From contig PJAB01001643.1 of assembly GCA_002887195.1 (NCBI GenBank), forward strand, positions 1-13,088: a stretch of DNA of 13,088 bases. Direction: 5' to 3'. The notes below the pieces were generated by a model. It was given only the letters and a program-made list of their open reading frames with translations. It made no database searches and was not told the DNA's origin. Positions 6,534 to 13,088 of this stretch are shown here, piece by piece. The stretch's first letter is position 1. The number at the start of each line of letters is the position of its first letter. Both the position numbers and the translations under genes were made by a program. Origin of the DNA: Chrysochromulina parva. Taxonomy: Eukaryota > Haptophyta > Prymnesiales > Chrysochromulinaceae.

Positions 6534-9500
6534 ATGGCGGTAGGTCTTCACGAGGCGGCGAGCTGCTGCACAATGGACATGCGGCTCCTCATTTCGGCGA
6601 AGGCGGACGTGGATGCAATTGACGAGATCGGTCGGACCCCTCTCTTTGTCGCGTGCCAGAATGCAAGTGTCGGGTGTGCTGCGATGCTGCTGGCTGCAGG
6701 GGCCCAAGTCAACAAGGCCATGAACTCTGGGGCAACGCCACTCTTCACAAGCGCTCAAAACGGCCACCTGGACTGCGTGGAGCTGCTCTTATGGTCGGGC
6801 GCCGACGTACGTTGGTGCACGACCCACGATGGCGCGACGCCGCTCTTCGTCGCGATAGCAAACGGGCACGTCAAGTGCGCGCTCATGCTCGTGGACGCGC
6901 AGGCCGACGTCAACGCCGCCAAGGGCGACACGTCGCCGCTCTTTGTGAGCGCCTCGAACGGCGATGTTGAGTGTACGCGGCTTCTGCTGAGTGCCAGGGC
7001 CGATCCAGCGCGCGCGCGCGCGAGCGGCGCGACGCCGCTGCTCGCGAGCTGCGTCAAGGGCAGCACGGCGTGTGTGCAGCTGCTGCTGGAGGCACGCGCG
7101 CCCGTCGACATGCGGCGCGTAAGCAACGAGTACACACCGCTCTGCGTCTGTGCACTCCGAGGCCACACCAACTGCCTCGCCTTGCTCCTCGCCGCCGGTG
7201 CAGACCTCGAGCGTGGACGCGAAGAGAAGACGCCTCTCTACTTTGCGTGCCAGCACGGCGCGCTCGAGTGCGCACGGCTGCTGCTCGCGGCGAGCGCCGA
7301 CCCTGGCACTGCGTCCAGCGGCATGCGCCCCATCGACGTGGCACGCGCGGGGGGGCAAGCCGCGTGCGTTGCGCTGCTCGAGATGACAGCGATGCCTATG
7401 GAGCTCTCCACGCCGGGGCGCAAGCCGACACGGGGCGCGACTGCTTGGGCGCGCGCGATGCTTTCTCGCCCCTCGGAGCCCTTCCATAGCTTCGGGTACG
7501 CGCCCGAGAAGCGCGAGTTCGGGATGGCGCTGCAGCGGGCCGAGGCGCTCGGCGCGAGCGGCGCGGAGATCGCGGAGCTGCGAGCTCGTGCAGAGGCGAA
7601 GCGTACCAGCTCTGTACAGGGGGGGGCGCCGTTGGTAGAGCTGGCACGCGAGGGGCGTGCGTGCATGTTCCTCTTCTTGGACGCGTCCAAGCTGCGCGAG
7701 CTCGACGACACCGATCTGGTGCAGATGCCCTCCTTGCGAGAGCTCACGACCCTCCGACTAGACTGGCTGGTGGCCAAGGAGGTGCGACTCAGCGACGTGT
7801 GCGCGGGCGAACTAGAGGACACGTGCCTTGCAGTCTCGCACCGGTGGGAAGATCCGAGTCGGCCCGACCCGACGGGCGAGCAGCTGCGCTCGGTGCGTGC
7901 ATACCTTCAGACCGAGGCGGGGCGGCGTTTCACTCTCGTCTGGTACGACTACAGCTGCCTGCCCCTCCCTTCGGTGCCCGAGCGCTGGCAGCACGTGGCG
8001 CACACGCGCCATGAGCTCGCAGCCCTTGAGATGCAATTGCCTTCGATTAGCTCCCTGTTCCTCGGCTGCGCGGTGCTCATCCTGCTCGACGAGCTGTACC
8101 TTGGGCGTTTCTGGCCGCAGCTTGAGGCGTGGCTCGCGATGCACTCCCCGTCGACTGAGGGCCTTGTGCCGGCGCCTGCGACCTCGCGCCGACTAACGAT
8201 CATGACGATCCATGGACGTCCCGACGATCTGGAGAGCGAGATCATCCGGCGCTGGGTGGCGCGAGATGTGCGCGAGGTGCACGAGATGCTCGCGAGCTCG
8301 GACGTGCTCGTCTGCAACGAAACCGACCGAGAGCAGCAGCTCCGACGGCTGCTGGAGCTTGACGTGCAGGTGCGTGCCCACGCACCGCCCACGTGGCCAA
8401 ATCTGGCCAATCTGGCGCCGCCACCGCTCGGCAGTCCGGTGGCGCTCGCGCGGGAAAAGGCGCTGTCCCCGGTGGCAGTCGCGCGCGAGGCGTTGTCTTT
8501 TGAGGAGGTCGAGGCGCTGGCGACTTCGAAGCTGGTACCGTCGCTTTCATCGATCGTCGAGAGTCGTACGCTCGGCGACGAAGGCGATGAAAAGCGCGTG
8601 GGAGTGAGTGTGAGCGTGGGAGGTGCCACTTGCCAAGGGGGCGGCCAGAGGCAAGGGGGCAGCGGCCAGTGGCAAGGGGGTGTCGCCCGAGCTCGCCTGT
8701 TGAAGGCAGATTCAGCGGGCGGGAAGGAGAAGCATGCCGACTCGCCTGAGGGGTTGCCGGTCCTTCAGTGGCTCCCTCCAGGGCTGCCGAGCCCCGGCTG
8801 TCGCCAGAGCTTGTCTCTCACACACCCCACACTCCTCGGCCTGAGCTCGCCGACGAGCGCAGTGCTGGGCGTTGGTTCGACGGCAACCGCTCTGCTGGTC
8901 CGTCCGCCGGAGACATCGCCGGTTCTGTACGCCCTGCGCCCTGCGTCGCCCGCGTCACCGGGGATGCAAGCCGCTACACCCGTGAACGTGCCCGAGGAAC
9001 AACGAAATGAAAGCAGCTCCCGAACGTCGTTGGCTGCAGCGGGCTTGGTCTCGGCGGCGGCAGCGGCGAGTGACGCGGAGCGCGCGCGGCGAATGCGCAT
9101 GCAGCTGGCCGGCTTGCAGCGGCCCAATTCTCCCCGCGCGGGATCTCCCGCGGCCAGCGTGCAGCCATCCACATCTCCCTTGGCCAGCCTGCAGCCATCC
9201 ACATCTCCCATGGCCAGCCTGCAGCGGCCCAAGTCTCCTCCTGCCGGCCTCGCAGGACCGCAGGCCCTTCGCAACTGGGTCGTGCCCTCGCGGACGACGA
9301 CGCCCAAGGGTGCCCAGAGGCCAGGGCCCGCAGCTTCTACGGCGGAGGATGATTCTGACAGAATACCGATGGCCATGATGACGGACGCCATCAGTTCGCT
9401 GCCGCCAACCCCGCCCTCGCTCGTCGTGAGCGCGCCGCTGCTCTTGCCATCGGGATCGTCTTCCAAATCGGGATCGCCTTCCATATCGGGCGATACATCA

Positions 9501-9701
9501 TGTCCCAAAGCAGGCGGCACCGGATCCTCGAGCGCGTCGCCGTGCGCGACGCCCGCTGAGTCGAGTCGCGAATCGCCCTCCGATTCGACCCCGTTCGGAT
9601 CCTCATTAGCGGCCAAGCTCCGTCGCCCAACTCTGTTTCGGCGGCTGCTCGGCGCCAAAAGCAGCACTAGCTCAGAAGGCGGCAACAAAGGTGAACGTTA
9701 G
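6534..9701 (+). CDS. Ankyrin-repeat protein with a HET-like 'SHRWE' domain and Ser/Pro-rich tail
   Basis: The protein has 1055 residues from the ATG at 6534, preferred because its context AAGATGG is good (A at -3, G at +4) and the first ankyrin helix starts right after it; an in-frame ATG at 6417 would add 39 residues in a poor context. Residues about 4-290 hold some nine ankyrin repeats of about 33 residues, seen as TPLF, TPLL or TPLC followed by LLL..GAD or ARAD; these bind protein partners. A spacer leads to a second domain at about 375-615: RLDWLVAKEVRLSDVCAGEL, then CLAVSHRWEDP (431-441), VWYDYSCLP (469-477), LGCAVLILLDE and RFWPQLEAW (525-533). The order 'LSxxWG, WxDxxCI, RxWxxxE' of fungal HET domains is similar, so I call it HET-like; the match is by eye. 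Residues 617-1055 are low complexity (Gly/Gln, then Ser/Pro/Ala) with many SP and TP sites and a basic end (KLRRPTLFRRLLGAK). Cytosolic; no signal peptide. Possibly a sensor-effector or scaffold. Confidence 0.8.
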   Translation: MAVGLHEAASCCTMDMRLLISAKADVDAIDEIGRTPLFVACQNASVGCAAMLLAAGAQVNKAMNSGATPLFTSAQNGHLDCVELLLWSGADVRWCTTHDGATPLFVAIANGHVKCALMLVDAQADVNAAKGDTSPLFVSASNGDVECTRLLLSARADPARARASGATPLLASCVKGSTACVQLLLEARAPVDMRRVSNEYTPLCVCALRGHTNCLALLLAAGADLERGREEKTPLYFACQHGALECARLLLAASADPGTASSGMRPIDVARAGGQAACVALLEMTAMPMELSTPGRKPTRGATAWARAMLSRPSEPFHSFGYAPEKREFGMALQRAEALGASGAEIAELRARAEAKRTSSVQGGAPLVELAREGRACMFLFLDASKLRELDDTDLVQMPSLRELTTLRLDWLVAKEVRLSDVCAGELEDTCLAVSHRWEDPSRPDPTGEQLRSVRAYLQTEAGRRFTLVWYDYSCLPLPSVPERWQHVAHTRHELAALEMQLPSISSLFLGCAVLILLDELYLGRFWPQLEAWLAMHSPSTEGLVPAPATSRRLTIMTIHGRPDDLESEIIRRWVARDVREVHEMLASSDVLVCNETDREQQLRRLLELDVQVRAHAPPTWPNLANLAPPPLGSPVALAREKALSPVAVAREALSFEEVEALATSKLVPSLSSIVESRTLGDEGDEKRVGVSVSVGGATCQGGGQRQGGSGQWQGGVARARLLKADSAGGKEKHADSPEGLPVLQWLPPGLPSPGCRQSLSLTHPTLLGLSSPTSAVLGVGSTATALLVRPPETSPVLYALRPASPASPGMQAATPVNVPEEQRNESSSRTSLAAAGLVSAAAAASDAERARRMRMQLAGLQRPNSPRAGSPAASVQPSTSPLASLQPSTSPMASLQRPKSPPAGLAGPQALRNWVVPSRTTTPKGAQRPGPAASTAEDDSDRIPMAMMTDAISSLPPTPPSLVVSAPLLLPSGSSSKSGSPSISGDTSCPKAGGTGSSSASPCATPAESSRESPSDSTPFGSSLAAKLRRPTLFRRLLGAKSSTSSEGGNKGER
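8624..8685 (+). repeat. G-rich degenerate repeat encoding Gln/Gly-rich linker
   Basis: The words GCAAGGGGG and GGCCAG recur about three times in this stretch of the ankyrin gene, encoding a CQGGGQRQGGSGQWQGG segment. It marks the start of the disordered tail after the HET-like domain. It adds no stop in the reading frame. Confidence 0.7.
9153..9242 (+). repeat. 30-bp tandem repeat encoding a Ser/Pro decapeptide
   Basis: Two near-identical 30-bp units (9153-9182, 9183-9212) and a third diverged unit follow in frame. Each encodes a decapeptide of the type ASLQPSTSPL, the third becoming ASLQRPKSPP. Each unit holds an STSP or KSP site that a proline-directed kinase could use. The high DNA identity suggests recent duplication. 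Confidence 0.85.
9449..9490 (+). repeat. 18-bp tandem repeat encoding Ser-rich hexapeptides
   Basis: ATCGGGATCGTCTTCCAA and ATCGGGATCGCCTTCCAT lie in tandem, followed by a partial third unit, giving the SGSSSKSGSPSISGD segment of the ankyrin protein's tail. The length is a multiple of three, so the frame is kept. Confidence 0.8.
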
Positions 9702-10083
9702 GAGCAAAAAGAAGTCAGCGATCGCCCAAAGCTAGGCGCAAGCCGACACGGTGAGTTCAAAATCAGGTGATGGGGATAGTATGTGGATCCACGACAGAAA
9801 TCAGATTCAAACTATAACATCGAAAGTCAGCCTCCACACTCCCCTTGGGTCAAGAACTCAAAAGCAAGTTCGAAGTTGTGTGGTGTACAAGCACTGTACC
9901 ACCGAGCACCGACCTCATAGGGGGGCGGAGTAAACACGCGACGATAATGTCAAGTCTCATCAGAAGTAATCTGACCACGACGGCAAAGTTCAGGTACCGT
10001 TTTGGTAAACTCGTGAGCACAAACAATGCGCCTCGAGGGTCACGCGCGTGGAAAACGGACTTGGCATCGCGCGTGGATGCCGA
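9702..10083 (+). promoter_or_regulatory. Intergenic region; presumed promoter and 5' leader of the channel gene
   Basis: This 382-bp stretch is less GC-rich than the genes beside it and has stops in all plus-strand frames, apart from short frames with no recognisable content. It contains a consensus-like donor, CACG|GTGAGT at 9751, and acceptor-like CTCATCAG at 9956-9963. A further acceptor-like TTTCATCAG lies at 10124-10132 inside the predicted coding region. A spliced 5' leader is therefore possible. No clear core promoter element or RNA gene is seen. Confidence 0.45.
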
Positions 10084-13000
10084 ATGCGCCAGCTTCGCGC
10101 GTTACTGTCGACACCTCCGCGTGTTTCATCAGGACAAGCACGCACCAAGCACACATCTAATGGCCACAATGCTGGGATTGGTGTGACGTTGCGCAACGCC
10201 AGCGTTCCTGCGGCCAAGTTGAGCCAGATTGAGATCGTGAGCATCGTGCCAGGCGGACCCGCGGCCGCTGCCGGCCTGCAGGTGGGCGACATCTTCGAGA
10301 CGGTGGACGGGCGCGCGCTTCCCTCATACGTGACCGCCGACGACGTCGCCGGCCTGCTCCTCGGGAGGCACGAAGAACCTGTGAGCTTGAGCGTGCGTCG
10401 TGCCGACGGAAGCAGCGCCAGCTTCAATCTCCAGCGAGCAGCTCTCAAACAGGGGAAGCTTGGAGCGCACGCGGCCGAGCGCGGCAGTCGCTCCCGTTCG
10501 ACGGTTCGAAGTGTGAGCTCCGTTCCCGCTCCTGCTCCCTTTCGCCATGCGCTCACATCAGAGGAGGAGGAGCATCTGCGTGGCAAGCTGCGTCGCGCCT
10601 TTGATGACTTCGACACGGACAAGTCTGGGAAAATTTCCATGACCGAGCTACAAAACGTCCTTTTCGCCGCAAACGTGACGTTGAGTCCTGAGGGTCTTGA
10701 GACGCTTATGGGCAACACCGACAGTGACAACGATGGCGAGATCAGCTATGACGAGTTCATCGACCAGCTGCAGAAGGAGTTCAACTCGGGAAAGATGGGC
10801 GGGCTGGTGAGCGTCGTGGAGGAAGCAAGCCTCACATACGGCTGGCTCAACCCGATGGAATGGTTCGAGAGGCGCAGGCGCATCTTGAGGAATATGGACC
10901 CACGGCAGCGCCTTCGTAAGATTCTTAATGCGCCGAAGTCGTCGCGCTTGGCCTCCGTGCTTGGGCTCATAATTGTTGGGACCATCATCGTCAGCGTCTT
11001 CACTTTTTTCCTCTCCACGGTGCCGAGCCTTGAGGACTCGGATGTGTTATGGTCTATCGAGGTCGCGTGCGGCATCATCTTCACAATCGAGCTCTTGCTG
11101 CGCACTTATGTCGCGACGCTCGACGTACGCAACATGATGCTCCTCGCGCCCATGTACTGGATCGATGTGATCACGATTGTCCCCTTCTATATGGACATCT
11201 TTTCACAGCGCGACGACGGGCTGCTCGTGCTCGAGCTCCTCGAGCTGCTGCGGCTCGCGCGCATCTTCAAGCTGCTCAAGCACTACTCGGGCTGGCGCGT
11301 GCTGCTCATCGCGATCGAGAACTCGTGGCGAGCACTCATGGTGCCAGGCTTCGCGATGCTTATCGTCACGCTCCTCCTCTCGGGAGCTCTCATCATCTTG
11401 GAGCGGGCGGACGCCCACACGGCGCGGCGAAACCAGACTAGCCCTGGCGCGCTGGAGCCTGAGCAGATCGCTGACGGCTTCGAGGCCATGTGGATTGTCT
11501 TCTGGGTCGTGGCCACCCTCGGTTACGACGGCAGCTATGGACTCGAGGGGCCTGCGCAGCGCGTCATCTTTGCGTTCGCAATCGTGTGTGGCTTGCTCTT
11601 TACGACGATGCCGATCACGGTGATCGGCGAGGCGTTTCGTTCGGCATGGGAGCGCAAGGAGGTGATAGAGCTGCAGATGCAAATCGCCATCATGCTCGAG
11701 GAGCGCGGGCTCACGATGTCCCAGCTGCACCGCGTCTTCCGAGAGTTTGATACGAGCGGCGACGGGCAGCTTGATTGGGGCGAGTTCAAACGCGCCATGA
11801 AGACGATGCGGCTCAATGTACCGGTATTCAAGCTGAGGCAGCTCTTCGCCCTTTTCGACGAGGACGAGACGGGCGAGGTGGATTACCACGAGTTCTGCCG
11901 TATCCTTTTCCCCAATCTCGATCAGGATACGATCGCTGCTGACTCCGCGGCGGATAAGTCGGGCGAGTGCTCCGGCAACCAGTCTGAGGCTCCGAGCAGG
12001 ACGCGGCAACTTGGCGGCGGTGGAGCGGGTGGCGGAGGAGAGGGTGGGGAAGGAGGGGACGGCAGCGGTGGTGGCGGCGCTGCCGGCGTGGCAGGTCGCG
12101 CGGTGGGAGGATCGGACAGTGGCAGCCCCCCTGCTAACGACGGCGGCATCCCACCGCCTCGCAAGCGCCTGCCGCGTCGCTCCAAGGGCGAGCAGGCAAT
12201 GCAGCAGGTGCGCACAATGTGCTCAGTCACCTCTGCCTTCAACTCGACCATCGCCGACGCTCAAGGGCACGCCAACCGCATAGCGCCGGCGCCGGCAGAT
12301 GCACTCGGCTTGCCGTCATCACCGGACCCGGCAGCGCAGCCATCACAGAGTGTCGGGGCCGCCGCTTCTGGACCGCCTGAGTCGGCGGCAGAGATCAAGA
12401 AGGCGAGCGCATCGGCACGGGAAGCTGCGGTGCGCCTGGCCAATAGGAACGCGGCGCGCCAGGCCGAGATGCAGGCGGAGCTCGCGCGGATGCAGGCTGA
12501 ACTCGCGCAAGCAGTCGAAGAGGCTGCGACCGAGGTGGCTGCGACGGATACGAGCGTTCGCAAGCGCACCTGCGAGATTGTCAGTGCTGTGGCGAGCAAT
12601 GCTGCTGGGGTTGTGCCCTCCCTGACCGAGGAGGTGGCGCCGTTCACGCCGCGCTCGGCGGCTGGGTTTGCGCCTTCCCCGGCCAAAGAGCTGGCACCGT
12701 TCACGCCGCGCGCCGTCGCGCCGGCGGCGGAGGCGGCGGAGGCGGCCGCAGCTGAGGCCGATGCGACGGGCGCCGCGGCCGCAAAGGTGGCCGCAAGGGC
12801 GGCCGCAGCGGCCGTAGAGGCGGTCTCGGCCGCCGCCGCTGTGCGGGAAAAATCGCAATCCGCCGCACCGCGTCGACTCGCCGCCTTGTCCAAGACGATG
12901 TCCATCTCACATTTGATTAGGACCAGTGGGCGACGGGTTGCGAATGCACGTGCCGCCGAGGAGGAGCGAGGATCCAAGTTGGCGGCCGAGGCCGCCGAGG

Positions 13001-13088
13001 CCGCGGCAGCACGTGCAGCTCCCGAGGCAGCGCAGTGGCAGCAGGGGCTTGCGGCCGAGGCGGCCGAGGGGGCGGCGGCGGTCGCGGC
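10084..13088 (+). CDS. PDZ / EF-hand / six-helix voltage-gated-type K+ channel-like protein, C-terminus beyond window
   Basis: The frame is open from 10009 to the right edge; the first ATG is at 10084, giving 1001 residues with no stop. Residues 30-119 form a PDZ domain (AGIGVTLRN, IVSIVPGGPAAAAGLQVGD). EF-hands 1 and 2 have loops at 177-188 (DTDKSGKISMTE) and 213-224 (DSDNDGEISYDE). The membrane part has S1 (290-310), S2 (323-343, IEVACGIIFTIELLLR), S3 (357-373, WIDVITIVPFY), S4 (380-400), S5 (418-439), a pore loop ending TLGYDGSY (478-485) and S6 (495-518). EF-hands 3 and 4 follow at 556-567 (DTSGDGQLDWGE) and 592-603 (DEDETGEVDYHE), all canonical. A Gly-rich linker (about 643-680) and an Ala-rich tail with short helical runs (MQAELARMQAELAQ) follow. 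S2-S4 resemble Kv channels, but S4 begins with two Glu and the filter is GYDG instead of GYGD. Likely a Ca2+- and voltage-modulated plasma- or organelle-membrane cation channel, K+ most probable. The exact start is unsure: an upstream intron may exist. Confidence 0.85.
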   Translation, partial: MRQLRALLSTPPRVSSGQARTKHTSNGHNAGIGVTLRNASVPAAKLSQIEIVSIVPGGPAAAAGLQVGDIFETVDGRALPSYVTADDVAGLLLGRHEEPVSLSVRRADGSSASFNLQRAALKQGKLGAHAAERGSRSRSTVRSVSSVPAPAPFRHALTSEEEEHLRGKLRRAFDDFDTDKSGKISMTELQNVLFAANVTLSPEGLETLMGNTDSDNDGEISYDEFIDQLQKEFNSGKMGGLVSVVEEASLTYGWLNPMEWFERRRRILRNMDPRQRLRKILNAPKSSRLASVLGLIIVGTIIVSVFTFFLSTVPSLEDSDVLWSIEVACGIIFTIELLLRTYVATLDVRNMMLLAPMYWIDVITIVPFYMDIFSQRDDGLLVLELLELLRLARIFKLLKHYSGWRVLLIAIENSWRALMVPGFAMLIVTLLLSGALIILERADAHTARRNQTSPGALEPEQIADGFEAMWIVFWVVATLGYDGSYGLEGPAQRVIFAFAIVCGLLFTTMPITVIGEAFRSAWERKEVIELQMQIAIMLEERGLTMSQLHRVFREFDTSGDGQLDWGEFKRAMKTMRLNVPVFKLRQLFALFDEDETGEVDYHEFCRILFPNLDQDTIAADSAADKSGECSGNQSEAPSRTRQLGGGGAGGGGEGGEGGDGSGGGGAAGVAGRAVGGSDSGSPPANDGGIPPPRKRLPRRSKGEQAMQQVRTMCSVTSAFNSTIADAQGHANRIAPAPADALGLPSSPDPAAQPSQSVGAAASGPPESAAEIKKASASAREAAVRLANRNAARQAEMQAELARMQAELAQAVEEAATEVAATDTSVRKRTCEIVSAVASNAAGVVPSLTEEVAPFTPRSAAGFAPSPAKELAPFTPRAVAPAAEAAEAAAAEADATGAAAAKVAARAAAAAVEAVSAAAAVREKSQSAAPRRLAALSKTMSISHLIRTSGRRVANARAAEEERGSKLAAEAAEAAAARAAPEAAQWQQGLAAEAAEGAAAVA
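12628..12711 (+). repeat. Duplicated APFTPR segment in the channel's tail
   Basis: Two copies of a motif encoding (V/L)APFTPR occur about 54 bp apart, at roughly 12637 and 12691, each preceded by an acidic E(E/L)-type stretch. Each holds a TP site. The surrounding DNA (GCGCCGTTCACGCCGCGC against GCACCGTTCACGCCGCGC) is nearly identical, indicating a local duplication. Confidence 0.7.
12718..13088 (+). repeat. GCG/GCC-rich low-complexity stretch encoding an Ala-rich tail
   Basis: Runs of GCGGAGGCGGCC-like words encode AAEAAEAAAAEAD-type and EAAEAAAARAA-type sequence. The Ala/Glu/Arg pattern would favour single helices or coiled coil. It continues past the right edge of the window, so the tail's length is unknown. 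Confidence 0.7.

Noticed and set aside
5597..6622. A 341-residue plus-strand frame opposite the coiled-coil gene
   Set aside because: The minus strand shows regular heptads over the same bases. This frame has shadow-type composition and overlaps the start of the ankyrin gene in another frame.
7006..7022. CG alternating run as a Z-DNA regulatory element
   Set aside because: It is a short run inside a coding ankyrin repeat and is explained by Ala/Arg codons in a GC-rich gene.
8765..9688. A 307-residue minus-strand frame
   Set aside because: It is antisense to the low-complexity tail of the ankyrin gene. The in-frame repeats give repetitive sequence in every frame, so its length is not evidence of coding.
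9990..10730. A 246-residue minus-strand frame
   Set aside because: It is antisense to the PDZ and EF-hand region, which has clear motifs on the plus strand.

Overview
This window is nuclear DNA from a GC-rich, gene-dense eukaryote. Supporting signs are GT-AG spliceosomal introns whose removal restores long reading frames, large multidomain proteins with long low-complexity tails, two EF-hand-bearing membrane-channel genes, and intergenic gaps of only about 130-380 bp. A unicellular alga, perhaps a haptophyte or a similar phytoplankton lineage, fits the domain mix best. This is an inference from family knowledge; no marker gene fixes the taxon.

Layout, left to right. (1) 40-483, plus: last exon of a two-pore K+ channel-like (TPK) protein, with the final membrane helix and a C-terminal EF-hand pair. 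(2) 680-3931, minus: a four-exon gene for a secreted glycoside hydrolase family 31 enzyme with a C-terminal ricin-type (QxW) beta-trefoil lectin region; its three introns fuse the frames exactly. (3) 4067-6340, minus: a 757-residue single-exon coiled-coil protein of unknown role. (4) 6534-9701, plus: about nine ankyrin repeats, then a 'SHRWE' domain that resembles fungal HET domains, then a Ser/Pro-rich tail. (5) 10084 to the right edge, plus: a very unusual channel with PDZ, two EF-hands, a six-helix voltage-gated-type pore domain, two more EF-hands, then Gly-rich and Ala-rich regions; it runs off the window.

Genes 1 and 2 converge, and genes 3 and 4 diverge from a short shared promoter region. 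The genes do not form an obvious pathway. Two of the five are Ca2+-responsive K+-channel-type proteins and one is a possible sensor or immune-type scaffold.

The most interesting points are these. The three GH31 introns share an 18-nt 3' terminal motif, and each is bordered by a direct repeat that supplies the donor GT (18 nt and perfect in one), as expected of recently inserted introner-like elements. The channel has a GYDG selectivity filter in place of GYGD, and its S4 has glutamates at the first two gating-charge positions. The ankyrin + HET-like protein has the layout of an NLR-like or heterokaryon-incompatibility-like signalling protein.
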